DNA from: Eleusine coracana subsp. coracana
Lineage: Eukaryota; Streptophyta; Magnoliopsida; Poales; Poaceae
Reading direction: 5' to 3'
DNA: 64,000 nt
NCBI GenBank assembly: GCA_032690845.1
Contig: CM064421.1
Coordinates: 36,756,963-36,820,962, forward strand
A program made the position numbers and the translations under genes. Below the pieces are notes generated by a model. That model was not told where the DNA came from, did not search any database, and saw nothing but the letters and a program-made list of their open reading frames with translations. Shown in pieces: positions 10,901 through 21,909 of this stretch (the first letter of the stretch is position 1; each line of letters opens with the position of its first letter).

Positions 10901-12596
10901 TGCCAATGTTGGGAGAGCTAGAGTAAATCCAATCGATTGGGCTCAGCCTGAACGGCCAATGGCTGTTGTCCGCAGGCTCCCGCATACATACAGTGGAAAC
11001 CTGCAAGAGCATCTTCCTGCCTTCCATACTCCGGAGGCAGGCATTTTCGATGATGATGAGCACATAGATCTTCAATTCGATACAGTAGATGAACATAGTA
11101 CAGTCGCCGGTTCAGTTGAAATGAAGACATATGCAGAATTTTCTGCTGTACAGGAATCAATTGCTCGGGAGGTGTTTGCTATCTTGATCCATCTCAAGGC
11201 TCCTAAATCTTCGCACTCAGCTAGCTCTCGTGCACCTCTTGACCTTGTCACTGTGCTTGATGTCAGTGGCAGCATGTCAGGCGCCAAACTTTCACTTATG
11301 AAGCATGCCATGAGCTTCGTCATCCAAACCCTTGGACCCAATGACCGTCTCTCAGTCGTTGCCTTCTCATCTACAGCATGGAGGCTCTTTCCCCTTCGCC
11401 GAATGACCTTAACCGGTCGTCAGCAAGCGTTGGAAGCTGTTAGCTCCCTTGTTGCAAGCGGTGGCACAAACATTGCTGATGGGCTAAAGAAAGGTGCTAA
11501 AGTGATTGAGGACCGCCGGTTGAAGAATCCTGTTTGCAGTATCATTCTTCTCTCAGATGGTCAAGACACATACACATACAGAGACATGCAACTAAGTTAC
11601 AGCTTACTTGTGCCCCCTACAATCCTTCCTGGAGCAGGCCATCATGTCCAGATCCACACCTTTGGTTTTGGCTCAGATCATGATTCTGCTGCCATGCATG
11701 GAATTGCTCAACTCTCTGGCGGCACATTTTCGTTTATTGATGCTGAAGGGTCAGTTCAAGATGGATTTGCTCAGTGCATTGGTGGACTTCTAAGTGTTGT
11801 TGTTAAGGGAATGCGTTTGGACATTGAGTGTGCTGACGATGGTGTGCTGCTGACTTCCATCAAGTCAGGCGGCTATACTAGTCAGGTTGCTGACAATGGA
11901 CGTAGTGGTTCAGTTGATATTGGTGACCTGTATGCAGATGAAGAGAGGGGATTTCTGGTCACTATGCATGTCCCTGCTGCACATGGGCAGTCTGTTCTAA
12001 TGAGACCAAGCTGCTCATACCATGGCGCGATCACTATGGAGAACATCCAAGTACAAGGTGAAGAAGTGAGTATTCAGCGCCCTACACATTTTGTGGATTG
12101 CCAAATGTCTCCTGAGGTTGAGCGTGAGTACCACCGTGTTCAAGCGACAGAAGACATGTCCGCTGCTCGGGCCGCAGCAGAGAGAGGCGCTTTTCCGGAG
12201 GCCGTCTGCATCCTTGAGGGCCGTAGAAGAATTCTGGAGTCACTGGCAGCACGCTCTTCAGATAATCAGTGCCTAGCATTGATAGCAGAGCTTAGGGAGA
12301 TGCAGGAAAGGGTGGAGAGCCATCAGAGGTACGAGGAGTCAGGCAGGGCGTTCATGCTGGCTGGCCTGAGCTCGCACTCATGCCAGAGAGCAACCACACG
12401 CGGTGACTCGACAGAGTTCAGTACTCAAATTCATACGTACCAGACACCGTCCATGGTTGACATGCTGCAGCGCTCGCAGGTCCTTGTGCCCCGAAGAGCT
12501 GAAACGCTGAACCGCTCTCCAACTCTGGCTCCATCAAACAGGCCTTCACATAGGCCGAGCCGGTCAATGAAATCCTTCTTTGAGCGGTTTACATGA
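7946..12596 (+). CDS. RING-H2/vWA-domain E3 ubiquitin ligase, WAV3/EDA40 family (complete, two exons)
   Basis: Exon 1 is 7946-8152 (69 codons, donor AG|GTCAGC) and exon 2 is 10722-12596 (acceptor TTTCAG), joined in phase 0, for about 693 residues. The short N-terminal exon (MAAAWARAKRALATSLCISV) is the usual basic leader of the family. A RING-H2 follows (CAIC, ECSH-x2-FHFHC, CPIC, residues about 72-115), then a vWA domain with the metal-ion motif DVSGS near residue 249, a VSFSSTA-like strand (VVAFSSTAW) and a Vwaint-like tail. WAV3-type proteins act as E3 ubiquitin ligases in auxin-related growth; the role here is inferred. It is clearly paralogous to the upstream gene at 1189-3096 but uses far more A/T-ending codons. 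Its 2.57-kb intron contains a large foldback. The start is chosen because it gives the family leader and correct phase. Confidence 0.93.
9470..10212. repeat. Long imperfect inverted repeat (foldback) inside the intron of the second RING-vWA gene
   Basis: The left arm (from about 9485, ctccttttgaagtctccaca) pairs with the reverse complement of the right arm ending near 10199 (ctccttttgaggtctccaca). The match continues through a shared gggttgcatttgat block (9671-9684 against the complement of about 10028-10041) and a shared agctagaac block near the centre (about 9814-9822 and 9907-9915). Arms are roughly 300-350 bp with a spacer under 100 bp, and similarity by eye is about 75-80%. Ends with clear TIR/TSD were not found, so the element class is open. 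Confidence 0.75.
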
Positions 12597-12599
12597 TGC

Positions 12600-13080
12600 T
12601 ACTTGATCATAAGTCACAACGTGGTTCTAACATCATGCCTCCATCTATTTATGTGTAAGGTGAAAGTAGTAAATTATCCATTCTTTTAGTTATTTTCGTA
12701 CATCTTCGATCTTCAATATTCTATTGTAAGTTCGGGATTTGAAGTCTTGAGATATACTCCTGTTTAGAGTACATGGTTAAAATTGGAATGGAATGGTAAA
12801 TGGCAGATAAGTAATAACCGATGGCAGTAAATGGTATAGTGGTTTGTTTGTAATTCACATAAATTTCTCCCTTAAGTTGTACGAGCATAAGCTTCTAGCT
12901 CTTGGGGATAAAAATTCTTATACAATATTCTGTTAGTGTGAATCTGATAGCTTCATTTGATTCATTCAAAATCCCTCTCGTCGAGATCCTAACGGGCACT
13001 CCTCTTGGCATAATGCTGCAAAAGATGCAAACAGAATCAAAACCAGTAAAAGATGTTGCTACAAAGCGTTGTTAACGGGC
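12600..13080. other. 3' flank of the second RING-vWA gene, no gene
   Basis: AT-rich sequence. The phrase aacgggcactcct occurs twice (about 12990 and 13074), the second just before the MITE. No open frame or RNA gene was recognised. Confidence 0.4.
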
Positions 13081-13081
13081 A

Positions 13082-13286
13082 CTCCTATGGATTTTAATTG
13101 TTGACGTAGTTGATTTTTTTAGTTAAATATTTGGTCAAATATACAAAATTATATGATAGGTTTTAACTTTCTTTAGTAATAAAATAATTTGTAACAAAAT
13201 ATCTGATAAAATTTTTGAATAAGACGAATGATCAAACGTAACTAAAAAAGTCAACTGCGTCAACAATTTAAATCCGGAGGGAATAC
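13082..13286. mobile_element. Stowaway-like MITE
   Basis: Terminal inverted repeats of about 30 bases: the left end (CTATGGATTTTAATTGTTGACG) matches the reverse complement of the right end (CGTCAACAATTTAAATCCGGAGGGAATA). AT-rich, non-coding interior of about 150 bp. The CTCC...GGAG ends flanked by TA fit the Tc1/mariner-derived Stowaway group. Confidence 0.8.
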
Positions 13287-13320
13287 TATACACTGCAAAG
13301 CTCATAAAATATTTTCCAAA

Positions 13321-13365
13321 TGTGTGTGTGTTGGGGGGGGGGGGGGAGGAGGTGGGGGAGTAGTC
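13321..13365. repeat. (TG)n and poly(G) low-complexity tract
   Basis: A short TG microsatellite runs directly into 14 G (13333-13346) and then a GGAGGAGGTGGGGGAG stretch. Confidence 0.8.
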
Positions 13366-13738
13366 ACTCATCAGCACTCGGTGTTTTTTTCTCATGACAA
13401 GACATGAATTGACATAAATCCAGGCAGGGTATGCATGATCTCATAAACAAAATTACATGGTGCTATTGCAACTTTGGTGACAGATCGAACGACATAAAAC
13501 CTCCTTCTTACAATGCCACTTGCTCATGGCTCATGGGTAAAAGTAAAACATGAGTACATGATCGAACAGTTCGCATTGGAAAATCAGGCTGAGCATGGCT
13601 CTGCAGCTACCACTAGCAGTATCTTTGCAGCAACTGAAACCTGCAGTACCCTCCCTCTTTTCCGTCTCTCTTTACACTGGCATACACACATACAGGTAGT
13701 GTGCCACCGCGCCAAGGTTCAGCTAGCGAGCTAGTAGC

Positions 13739-14821
13739 CTAGTACTCGCCGCCGCTGGAGCCGTCGCCTGCGCTGCAGCTGCCACCGTCCACCAGCCTCC
13801 ACAGGTTATCCCACAGCAGCGTGTCGTCGTCGGCCGGGAGCGAGTAGCACTGTTCCGGCACCGGCACCGGGCCGCAGTAGCACTCCGCCGTGCTCTGCAG
13901 ATGGTTGTTCATCATCGCCATCACGGCCTGGTGATCGGGCTCCGGGGGGCTCTGCTGCTCCGGAAGTTGGTTCATCAGCGATTGCTGGTTCTGGTTCTGC
14001 TGCTGCAGCAGCTGCTGTTGCTGAAGGAGCTGCAGGCTCTGGAGGTACTGGCGCTGTTGCTGCTGCTGGAGCTGGTATTGTTGGAGCAGCTGCGCCCGGG
14101 CACGCCGCGACGGCCGGGCCTTCTTGAAGTGCGTCCGCCAGTAGTTCTTGATCTCGTTATCCGTCCTCCCCGGCAGGCACCGAGCGATCGCCGACCATCT
14201 ACACGCGTCAAGTCACCAGCACGGTTAGGCGCAACGCACCAATGCAACACAGTGGCAGTGGGGGGGGGGGGGGGGGGGGGGGAATCAAGAACTGTATGGG
14301 AATCTTCTGCACAGTACCGTACTAGTAGTCCATACTCTAGATTCGAGCTACTAGCTGCATCTCGTGTGTGTGCCTCTGATCATGGCAAGTTTTCATTCTA
14401 TTTACTGTGTAGATAGATAGACGGCGATGTTACCTGTTCCCGAGCATGGCGTGCAGCTGGAGGATTACGGTCTCCTCGTCTGGAGTGATCTTGCCCCGCT
14501 TGAGATCCGGCCGGAGATAGTTCACCCACCGGAGACGACAGCTCTTTCCGCTCCGCCGCAGCCCTGTCATGCATAACACGATTCCGATCAAATCTCTCAA
14601 CATATACAGAGTTCGACGATGCACGCATAATTACAGAACAAATCTCAATTGCCATGCGATGCTTGATCACAAACTGCATGCGTACCTGTGAGCTTCGCGA
14701 CGGAGTTCCAGCTGCCTTCGCCGTGCTGGTGCACGTAGTCGGTGAGGAGCCTGTCCTCCAGTGCAGTCCAGGGGCCCTTCCTCCAGCCTCCCTGCAGCAT
14801 CAGGCTGCTGAGCGAATCCAT
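13739..14821 (-). CDS. R2R3-MYB transcription factor, three exons
   Basis: Exons on the minus strand are 14821-14686, 14563-14434 and 14198-13739, joining in frame to 241 residues. The start ATG at 14821 is preceded by an in-frame TAA. R2 begins near residue 13 (WRKGPW, then W at GSWNSVAKLTG) and carries the LRRSGKSCRLRWVNYLRP signature. R3 begins with RGKITPDEE and includes GNRWSAIARCLPGRTDNEIKNYWRT, with the typical hydrophobic residue in place of the first R3 tryptophan. Intron positions are the standard two of R2R3-MYBs. The C-terminal part is strongly glutamine-rich (residues about 125-165) and ends acidic and serine/glycine-rich, fitting an activation region. A TATA box lies at 14979-14985. 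The nearest subgroup was not resolved, so no symbol is given. Confidence 0.93.
14260..14282. repeat. Poly(G) tract of 23 bases in the MYB second intron
   Basis: Uninterrupted G run within the intron 14199-14433 of the MYB gene. On the transcribed strand it is a C run some 60 bases upstream of the 3' splice site. Confidence 0.9.
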
Positions 14822-14978
14822 GTCAGCTGCGCCTTTGTGTAATTAAGTAAGGGATTAATTAAGCTCTCTGGATAATAACTAACTGCGGAGACTTGATGAC
14901 TAGCTAAGATGTGCTATGCAGCTTGGGCTTTGGTTCCCGGCTTCTCTGACAGCTAGAATCTGCGCGGCCATGCTCGGC

Positions 14979-14985
14979 ATTTATA
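14979..14985 (-). promoter_or_regulatory. Probable TATA box of the MYB gene
   Basis: The minus-strand sequence TATAAAT lies about 160 bases before the start codon at 14821, in a GC-balanced context. It would place transcription start near 14950. Position and match are the only evidence. Confidence 0.5.
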
Positions 14986-14999
14986 CGAGGTTGCAAGTT

Positions 15000-17077
15000 G
15001 CGAGCTTGGGGCGATCGACGTCACGTCATTTTCGCCACTAACAAGTAACCATTCCACTCCCACTTGGGCTAAGCTTCTCTCTAATTTTATATTGTTTTGC
15101 TCGTGGAAAAGGGCTCGTCCTACTAGAATGTTGTGTGGTGATGCAATGTGAGCTACTCTTGCAAAAGCATCTTTGTTGCCGCTTTATGTAGTTTTATCGT
15201 GTTCTGAATTCAAATCAATCATCCGGTCCTGATGCACGGGTATCGTCGGTCCATCGTCCAAATCGGGTAGTCTTTTCTCGTGTTTAGTAGTACGTGGTAG
15301 CTGTATAAAATAGCCGTCGACCGTATTTAGAAATAGCGTTGCTGGTGACACAAAATAGTAAATTAAGCTCAGTACTAGAAAAGTATGATTAGTATTTGTT
15401 CAAGTACCAGCAGGAAATGGTCCCCTGTAAGAAAGAAGTAGTTTTCTTTCGTGACAGCATAGTTTAATCGTGATGAGAATTAGATATCTCCCGCAGCGTT
15501 TCTGTTCCTGCACGCGTTACTATTTGTGGTTACCACGGGCTGTGAACTATCGATGTCAGGCTGCATGCTCAATTGCCTAAATGGCATGCTTTACGGTTAT
15601 AACACTTTATTTGCAGGTAAACACTTTCCCAACACATTGTGAGGACTGAACTATTCATCAGACTGATGAGTAAAAGCAAAAGTTGCAAGTGGAGTGGACT
15701 TTATTTCTCTCCGTCAAGGTGGGAATTGAAGTGGTTAAACACCAACATCGAGTGACAATGTAAGCTATAATGAGTAATTAACTATTTAGGGTCAATGGGT
15801 AGATATTTTTATTGAAAAAACCGGCCTAACCGCGTAGTTAAACGTCAGAGTTCAGAGACACTTCCAAAATAGACCTGAAGCTCTGTTAAGTCAACTACGG
15901 ACACCGTAGACAGTGCAATAGTGGAGTGAGAAGTGGATCAATCGAAAACTGTATGGTTGAGAGAACTACGGACACCAGCAGGTCTGCTTAGCATCAGCTT
16001 AAGGATTATGCTCAATCCAGTAAAGATGAAATAACTCATCATTTTATCACAAAAATGGAGCCTCTCTCTCTGCCATTGAAAACTTTATAATTGATATAAA
16101 AATAACTCAACATCCAAAATTAAGTTTTAGCTTGAAACTTCGAACACGCTATATGAACTTTAAAACTTCAATTTGAGTTTCAGTCTTTCAAGTTTAATTT
16201 TGCAACTATTCATGTGTGTACTACTAGTAGTAGTGTGATTCAATAGCAAAATCCAGTTGTTGCTTCCAAGCTGGCAGTAGAGGTACGGTGCCACGTAGAA
16301 GGTACAGATAGGTTCCCGAAAATACCATCTGCAGAAGATATGAGCATATCCACCGATTCATCAAATCTATCATACATGCATGCTCGTCGCTTCTGCTGCA
16401 CGCGCAAGATCACACATGCATCCGCATCCATCAAGATAAACAGATAAACGTACAGCGAAAAAGGCACCCATCAGACAGGCGAATATGGCCTCCAAAAAAG
16501 ACTCGATTAAACAAAACATTTTCCCCCGGTGGCTTTAGTTTACTCTGAAGACGATGGCAGTGTGGTTATAACTTGATGGTTAGGCCACTGGTGTCCAGCA
16601 AAACACGGCTTCGCTCGCTTTAGCTCAAGAAAACGCTATGCTCGTACATTGCGTGCATGTCCACATCCTCCGAAAGCGTGCAAATGCTCTCGCTAAGAGA
16701 AGACGGAAACTGAGAGAAAGCGTTCGACGATGCTACTGTTGTTTGACCGCACACCTGTCCGCGGCGGAGAGGCCGAAGCGATGCCTAACTCGAGATCGAT
16801 CTGATGATTTATCTAGCTTCGTCTTTGTTTGTGCTCCAGTCAGCGGACTCTATGGGGCGTCAACCCTAACTAGCTATCATCTCTACACTTTATATGGTAA
16901 TAACTAAAAAAAGTTACTTTAACCATTTTGAGCTAGCTGAGTTTGTTAATATGATATACAAATGTACTATATATATATATGGTATTAATTTATAGTGTTG
17001 TACATTTATCTGCATTTGTAAACTTGAAAAAAGAATTAAGCGTGTGTTTGATAGAGTTTATTGAATTGCTTATATTA
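15000..17077. other. Intergenic region upstream of the MYB gene, no gene seen
   Basis: AT-rich, no long conserved open frame on either strand. A short (AT)n run is at about 16966-16980. The minus frame at 16240-16467 and plus frame at 16638-16907 show no domain and are not called. Confidence 0.4.
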
Positions 17078-17180
17078 TACTACCTTTATTTTTTTGTTGA
17101 CATTCAGACAGGATAATTAGTGCAAATATGAACTAGCTTTCTGGTGTAAACGTCAGGGAAAAAAAATCCTGAGGGAGTAA
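17078..17180. mobile_element. Short Stowaway-like MITE
   Basis: The left end TACTACCTTTATTTTTTTGTTGAC is an imperfect inverted copy of the right end, whose complement reads TTACTCCCTCAGGATTTTTTTT. About 100 bp, non-coding. Degenerate, so the class assignment is moderate. Confidence 0.5.
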
Positions 17181-17549
17181 TAAGCTATAAGCCCAATCAT
17201 ACGGGTTAAACTCAAAAATGCTTATTGACATAATCAGTTATAAATAGTTTTAATATTTGTACTAGTATAAACAATTTTCTGCCCAAGCAACAAACAATAG
17301 CTTTTTATAGCATACTTTTCATATAAGTTATTTGAATAATCACTATTGCCAAACAGTTTGGTGCTTATGCTACATAAGCCAGAAAAGCTTGATAAGCATT
17401 TTTTTTATAGAGAATTCAGAATATAAGTAGTTTTTTACATAAATATAAGCCCTACCTATTAACCATATACTAAGTGTTACTCTATTTTATCTGGTACTTT
17501 TCACAACGTTGACATGTTCTCCAAGACAGAGCTACCTTTTGACTATTAC

Positions 17550-17633
17550 TACTCCCTCCGGACATTATTTGTTAACGTTGCCTAGTGCAAGTTTTCACTA
17601 ACCAACGTCAACAAAGGAAAACCGGAGGGAGTA
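17550..17633. mobile_element. Stowaway-like MITE (about 80 bp)
   Basis: Perfect outer inverted repeats CTCCCTCCGG at 17552 and CCGGAGGGAG at 17622-17631, flanked by TA. The interior arms (gttaacgttg and caacgtcaac) also pair. This is the classic CTCCCTCCG end of grass Stowaway MITEs. Confidence 0.8.
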
Positions 17634-17639
17634 CTTAGT

Positions 17640-20150
17640 TTGCTAACATCATTATTTATGTTTTTTAGAAAAGAAAATAGTTTCCCTCCTCTGAGAGTCC
17701 CCACACAGTACTCGTACATCATTTTTATGTGACAATACATTTGTGTATAGTGGTCATATATATGTACATCTTTACATTTTGGCTGCATGCAGTTTGCTGA
17801 CAACATCTTTGAGAATAAAGGGAGCGAGAAAAAAAAAGATAAAGTGACGTCCAATCAAGTTCGTGCTTTCTTTTTCCCTAACAATGGTTACTCATTTGAG
17901 TCATATGTTTTCCTTTGTTGTGTGTTTCCTTGGAGCGCCCTACTGCGGCTGGACCACTGGATACACGCATACACCATGTAAGACTGTATAGGACATATGT
18001 GCATGCAACTGAACCCAGTTACCCACGTCTGCACCTCCAAATAAGAACATGATTTTCAACTCCATGCTACGCATGCATATTGTCATGTTCATATGAAATG
18101 ACACGTCCCGATCTCGGACATAGTTAAATTTAATTTGGCCCTTCCATGACAAAAAAGGCCAGGTCTCTATTAGTAAGTTTCCGGAACGTCCTTGCTTGAT
18201 TAGTAAATTGATGATGTTGAGATTTCCTTTCCCCATTCGACGTGATCTATCTGCTGTAAAGTGCATCTTTTGATGATGCTTGCCTTTATTCCTGAAGAGG
18301 AAGAGACTCAGAGCAAGAACACAAGTATAAAACAAACTGCAGATAGATCGTATCAAATCCATGCATGTGTTCAAAAAAATCTCACGACGATCACTTGGAG
18401 AGGACACAGCGCTTCGTCATGAGGCTCCAGATGTCACTTGGCTACACCAAGCCAGGAGTTAAATATGCAGCTGGAGCATCACCAGGAGATATCTGTCCAA
18501 AAGTTGATTGCAAAGTCCTGCTTAGTGGTGGCTTGACAGGAGCCACAAGGCCTATGTCTTCTCACCACATACAACTGGATTTGTCCTTGTCTGTGTTTGG
18601 CTATCGATTAAATTAAATCCCTCTGTTTGTGATGCCATTGTCGATGGCATTGGGTGCTTGATTTTCTAAATCATAGGCATAAAAAAGAATCAGTGTCTGT
18701 TGGGAATACTCCATGCACATCATATGTAAAAAGCCCTTCTCTGCACACGTATGCAATCCTAGTATTCCTGCGCGGAAAAAGAAAGCAACATCGACAGATG
18801 GCGTGCAGCCAGTCAAAGCATATACTATCAGAACTACGGGACATTACATTAAACCATAAAGGTCATATACTATGTGCTAAACAAGTTAGAAACGGAATGC
18901 TGTGGAAACCACGGGTAGTCTTCATTTTCCTTTCCGAGTGATCATTGTGCATGCTGAGGAAACCACGGGTAGTCTTCATTTTTCCTTTCCGAGTGATCAT
19001 TGTTCTGTGTTATTAGCTACTACAGGCAATGATGTATCGAAGAATGTTTTAAGCCTCTCTACTGAGAGTTACAGTATCTGTTCAGCGAATATGACATTTG
19101 GTTCCAAGTAAAATCATGCAAAACCTTTTTCTTGGCATCAAATTAAAAGATCAGCTTTCCTCCTAACAAAAGCGTTGTCTGAAATGGCAGATCGTCGTGT
19201 TACGTTAGCAGCCCCATACTTGTTCTCCGTTTCTACTACCATTCAAATTAGCTTTTGGACTCCATAAAGCACTTCGAGAGGAGATGGCTCCATCTCTGTC
19301 ACTTTAAAACCGGAGGCGGACAGGATCGAAGCTCACGAACCACTGGCTAGCTTGATCTCTGCATCCCTACCAGCTGCTAGGCTGATACTATAATCAGAGG
19401 CCTGGCCCCGCCACAATGCTCGATAATGCATATATAACTCTCGCACTGCAGCGTTGGACAGTTGCAGCACCAGAACTTTCCCGATCGATCCATCTTACGC
19501 AGAAAAAATATCTAGACCAGCCATTGTTTAAAGAGTCCGTATGCTGATTGCGGTAATGGTGATCATGCCTGAGTTGGTACAATCGATTGCCTGAATAAAC
19601 AATAACGACAGGTTGATGAGGGATACAAGTATATGGCACAGCTAGCACGGTTCTGAATACATAATGCAGCATTCACGTGAGGAAAGATTAAGAGTCTGAA
19701 ACCTTTTTCTTTTCTTTTTGGAAGTGAGCTGGTCGTGCTCTTTGATTTCTAGAAGGGAATTTGAAAGAGTGCTCAGTTCCGGATCAGGATCCTATACCTT
19801 TGTCCACAGCTACTGTGCTTCCTGGAAGAAGCACTAGCCACTACCCATTGGAATTGGAAAGAAAGGTGATGAAAGATGAGCTGAAATGCCGTGTTGCTGC
19901 CACTGCCAGTAGGCACACTGATATGAAACATTTGGTGTCTTATTCATTAGGTACGGTCAAAATTGATTGTCTGGTCCATTTATTAGGTTACAAATTCTTG
20001 ATAGGTACTCGATCTATATCTCTGTCAGTTATTATAATAAATTTGGTCAGGTTGAATGTTTACTACATGATTACCGAAGTTTTGCTATTCATGTTGATGA
20101 CCGTACAAAAGGCAAGAAGAAAAAAGATCGATACGGGGCACAGCTGATCT
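17640..20150. other. Intergenic region, no gene supported
   Basis: AT-rich sequence with several medium open frames (17940-18407 minus, 18365-18616 plus, 19761-20147 plus) that overlap or lack any domain. None has convincing codon structure, so none is called. A tandem duplication at 18905-19012 is listed separately. Confidence 0.4.
18905..19006. repeat. 54-bp direct tandem duplication
   Basis: The block GAAACCACGGGTAGTCTTCA...GAGTGATCATTGT starting at 18905 is repeated from 18959 with a one-base T-run difference. Period 54. Confidence 0.85.
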
Positions 20151-20185
20151 ATACGTGTGACAGTACATCACTGAACCAGAGTCCT
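20151..20185 (+). repeat. 35-bp direct repeat, left copy (probable LINE target-site duplication)
   Basis: atacgtgtgacagtacatca... recurs at 20788-20822 with two mismatches. The two copies bracket the LINE fragment. Confidence 0.8.
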
Positions 20186-20787
20186 ATATGAATTATACAG
20201 CTTTAATTTCTGCGAATCAGTGAAGCTGGCCGGTGCTAATTCGCTGTGAAAGACGTGGGCAGCTCCTAAGGTCACAAATTCTTCCTTTACTTGGCCCTGC
20301 ACCGCCGGACATGGACACCGGAAAGGAGGAAACGGTATAGCCTGCAAGACGACGATGCGTGCGCGCTGTGTGATCAGCAGTCGGAAAGCATCGAACACCT
20401 CCTACTTGTTTGCTCAGTATCTAAGCAAGTGTTGTGGGAAATTCTCTCTTGGGTAGGCCGGCGCAACTGAATGATCTCTGCCGAATTGCAAATCATCGAC
20501 GCCTGGAACCTCATGAGAGCCGAACTGCACAAGCAGGCGTGCAAAGAACTTGACTCTCTTTCCCTGTTGACGGGTTGGCAAATCTGGAAGGCGCGCAACG
20601 GCAAGGTCTTCAGAAACACTGCAGCAGCGGCAACGGCCATTGTAGAGGACAAAGCTGTGGGTGGCCGCCAGCGCAAAAGCTAGGTAGTCTAATGCCACGA
20701 GAGCAGGAATATTTTTGTGAGATTAGGACTTAACGCCAGGTTTTTGCACAACTGATTGGCAAGTCTGGACCGCGACAGTGATAATCA
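20186..20787 (+). mobile_element. LINE remnant with reverse-transcriptase zinc-binding domain
   Basis: Plus-strand translation gives the highly conserved C-terminal part of a grass LINE. KTWAAPKV is followed, after a small frame slip near 20270, by FFLYLALHRRTWTPERRKRY, then DDDACALCDQQSESIEHLLLVC and, after a TGA at 20468-20470, a GWQIWKARNGKVF stretch. The rest of the element is missing, as in 5'-truncated copies. It is bracketed by 35-bp direct repeats (20151-20185 and 20788-20822). The coding part has at least one frameshift and one stop, so it is inactive. It belongs to a different LINE family from the remnant at 4518-5270. Confidence 0.8.
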
Positions 20788-20822
20788 ATACGTGTGACAG
20801 TACATCACTGAATCAAAGTCCT
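20788..20822 (+). repeat. 35-bp direct repeat, right copy (probable LINE target-site duplication)
   Basis: Second copy of the repeat seen at 20151-20185, with two mismatches (aatcaaag for aaccagag). It ends 26 bases before the hAT target duplication. Confidence 0.8.
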
Positions 20823-20856
20823 TTCCAGAGAGGCAGAAACCATTTCTAGCTGCAGC

Positions 20857-21901
20857 TAGTGCTGTCCAAACGGGCCGGCTCGAAGCACGATTTTTTTTAG
20901 CCCGGTTCAAATACGGCACGGCCCGATTAATTTCGTGTCGAACCGGCCCGACACAAGGCCATGGGCCGTGCTTGGGCCAAGGGGGCAGCACGATGGGCTG
21001 GCACGACATAACCCGTTTACGCCTTGGCCTGTTAGACATGATGGGCGGCATGGCCCATTTTACATTAGGCACGGCACGGTCCGGTAGCACTGGCCCAACG
21101 GTCAACTCGGTCTGGCCCAACGGTTGACTCAAGCATATAATAAGCCTCTCCCCCGGTGCTAACCCTAACCGACCGCCTATTCTTCTCCCTCCCCCAACCG
21201 CGTCGCGCCACAACTCTCTGCTCCCTTTTCTTCTCCGTCCAGATCCCCACCGTCTCCGGCCAAATTCCCACCGTCTCCGCCTAGATCCAACGCCTACTGC
21301 TCATGGCCTCCCTCTCTCTGGCTCTTCTCCGGCGTCCCAGTCTTTAGCTCACCAACATCTCGCCGGTTCGATGACCGGCCTCGAACCAAGCGCGGAGGCC
21401 TTGCGTCGGGCAAAGCAACTCCTTTATTCGGCTGAGGCGTCGGAGAGGTTACCGGACAGGGGATGGCTCTGAGACCTGGATTGACGGCATCGAGGCCGGG
21501 CACGCGGACGAACGTGAGGCCGGGCGCGTGGACGAGCATGAGGCAGGGCGCGGGTACGAGCACAAGGCCGAGCGCGTCGTCCCCTTTGACGTCGGGCGCT
21601 GGCAGCCATAGTCCAAGCGCGCCGTCCCTTCCGACCCCGGGCGCAGCTGCGACGACACCCGATCCTTCAGCGACGGCAAATACGACTAACGGGCTTTATT
21701 TGTTTAATCGGGCTCTTGGGCCAAATGGACTAATGGGCCGGCCCGGCACGTCAGGCCATTTCCGTGCCGTGCCGCGGGCCGTCGCCCAAGCATGTGGGCC
21801 AGCATGGCATGACCCGTAATTAATTACATGTCGTGTCGATCCGAAATTAATTAGGCCATGCCTTTTCAGGCCCAACTAGGCGGCCCGTTTGGACAGCACT
21901 A
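20857..21901. mobile_element. Non-autonomous hAT transposon, 1,045 bp
   Basis: Inverted terminal repeats TAGTGCTGTCCAAACGGGCC (20857 on) and GGCCCGTTTGGACAGCACTA (ending 21901). An 8-bp target duplication GCTGCAGC flanks both sides (20849-20856 and 21902-21909). Eight-base duplications and TAGNG-type ends are the hAT signature. Subterminal regions are rich in GGCCCGG-type motifs. The interior has no transposase; it holds a GC-rich, UTR/exon-like stretch (about 21130-21700) including a 24-bp tandem repeat. The open frames in it (for example 21463-21819) have no recognised domain. The ends and duplication are clean, so the boundaries are reliable. Confidence 0.9.
21492..21580. repeat. 24-bp tandem repeat, about 3.5 copies, inside the hAT element
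   Basis: Units begin at 21492, 21516, 21540 and 21564 with consensus GAGGCCGGGCGCGTGGACGA plus four bases. The period is a multiple of three, so any frame across it would give 8-residue repeats. Confidence 0.8.
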
Positions 21902-21909
21902 GCTGCAGC

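Noticed and set aside
21463..21819. 118-codon frame inside the hAT element
   Set aside because: Composition follows the 24-bp repeat and GGCCC-rich subterminal sequence; no transposase or host domain recognised.
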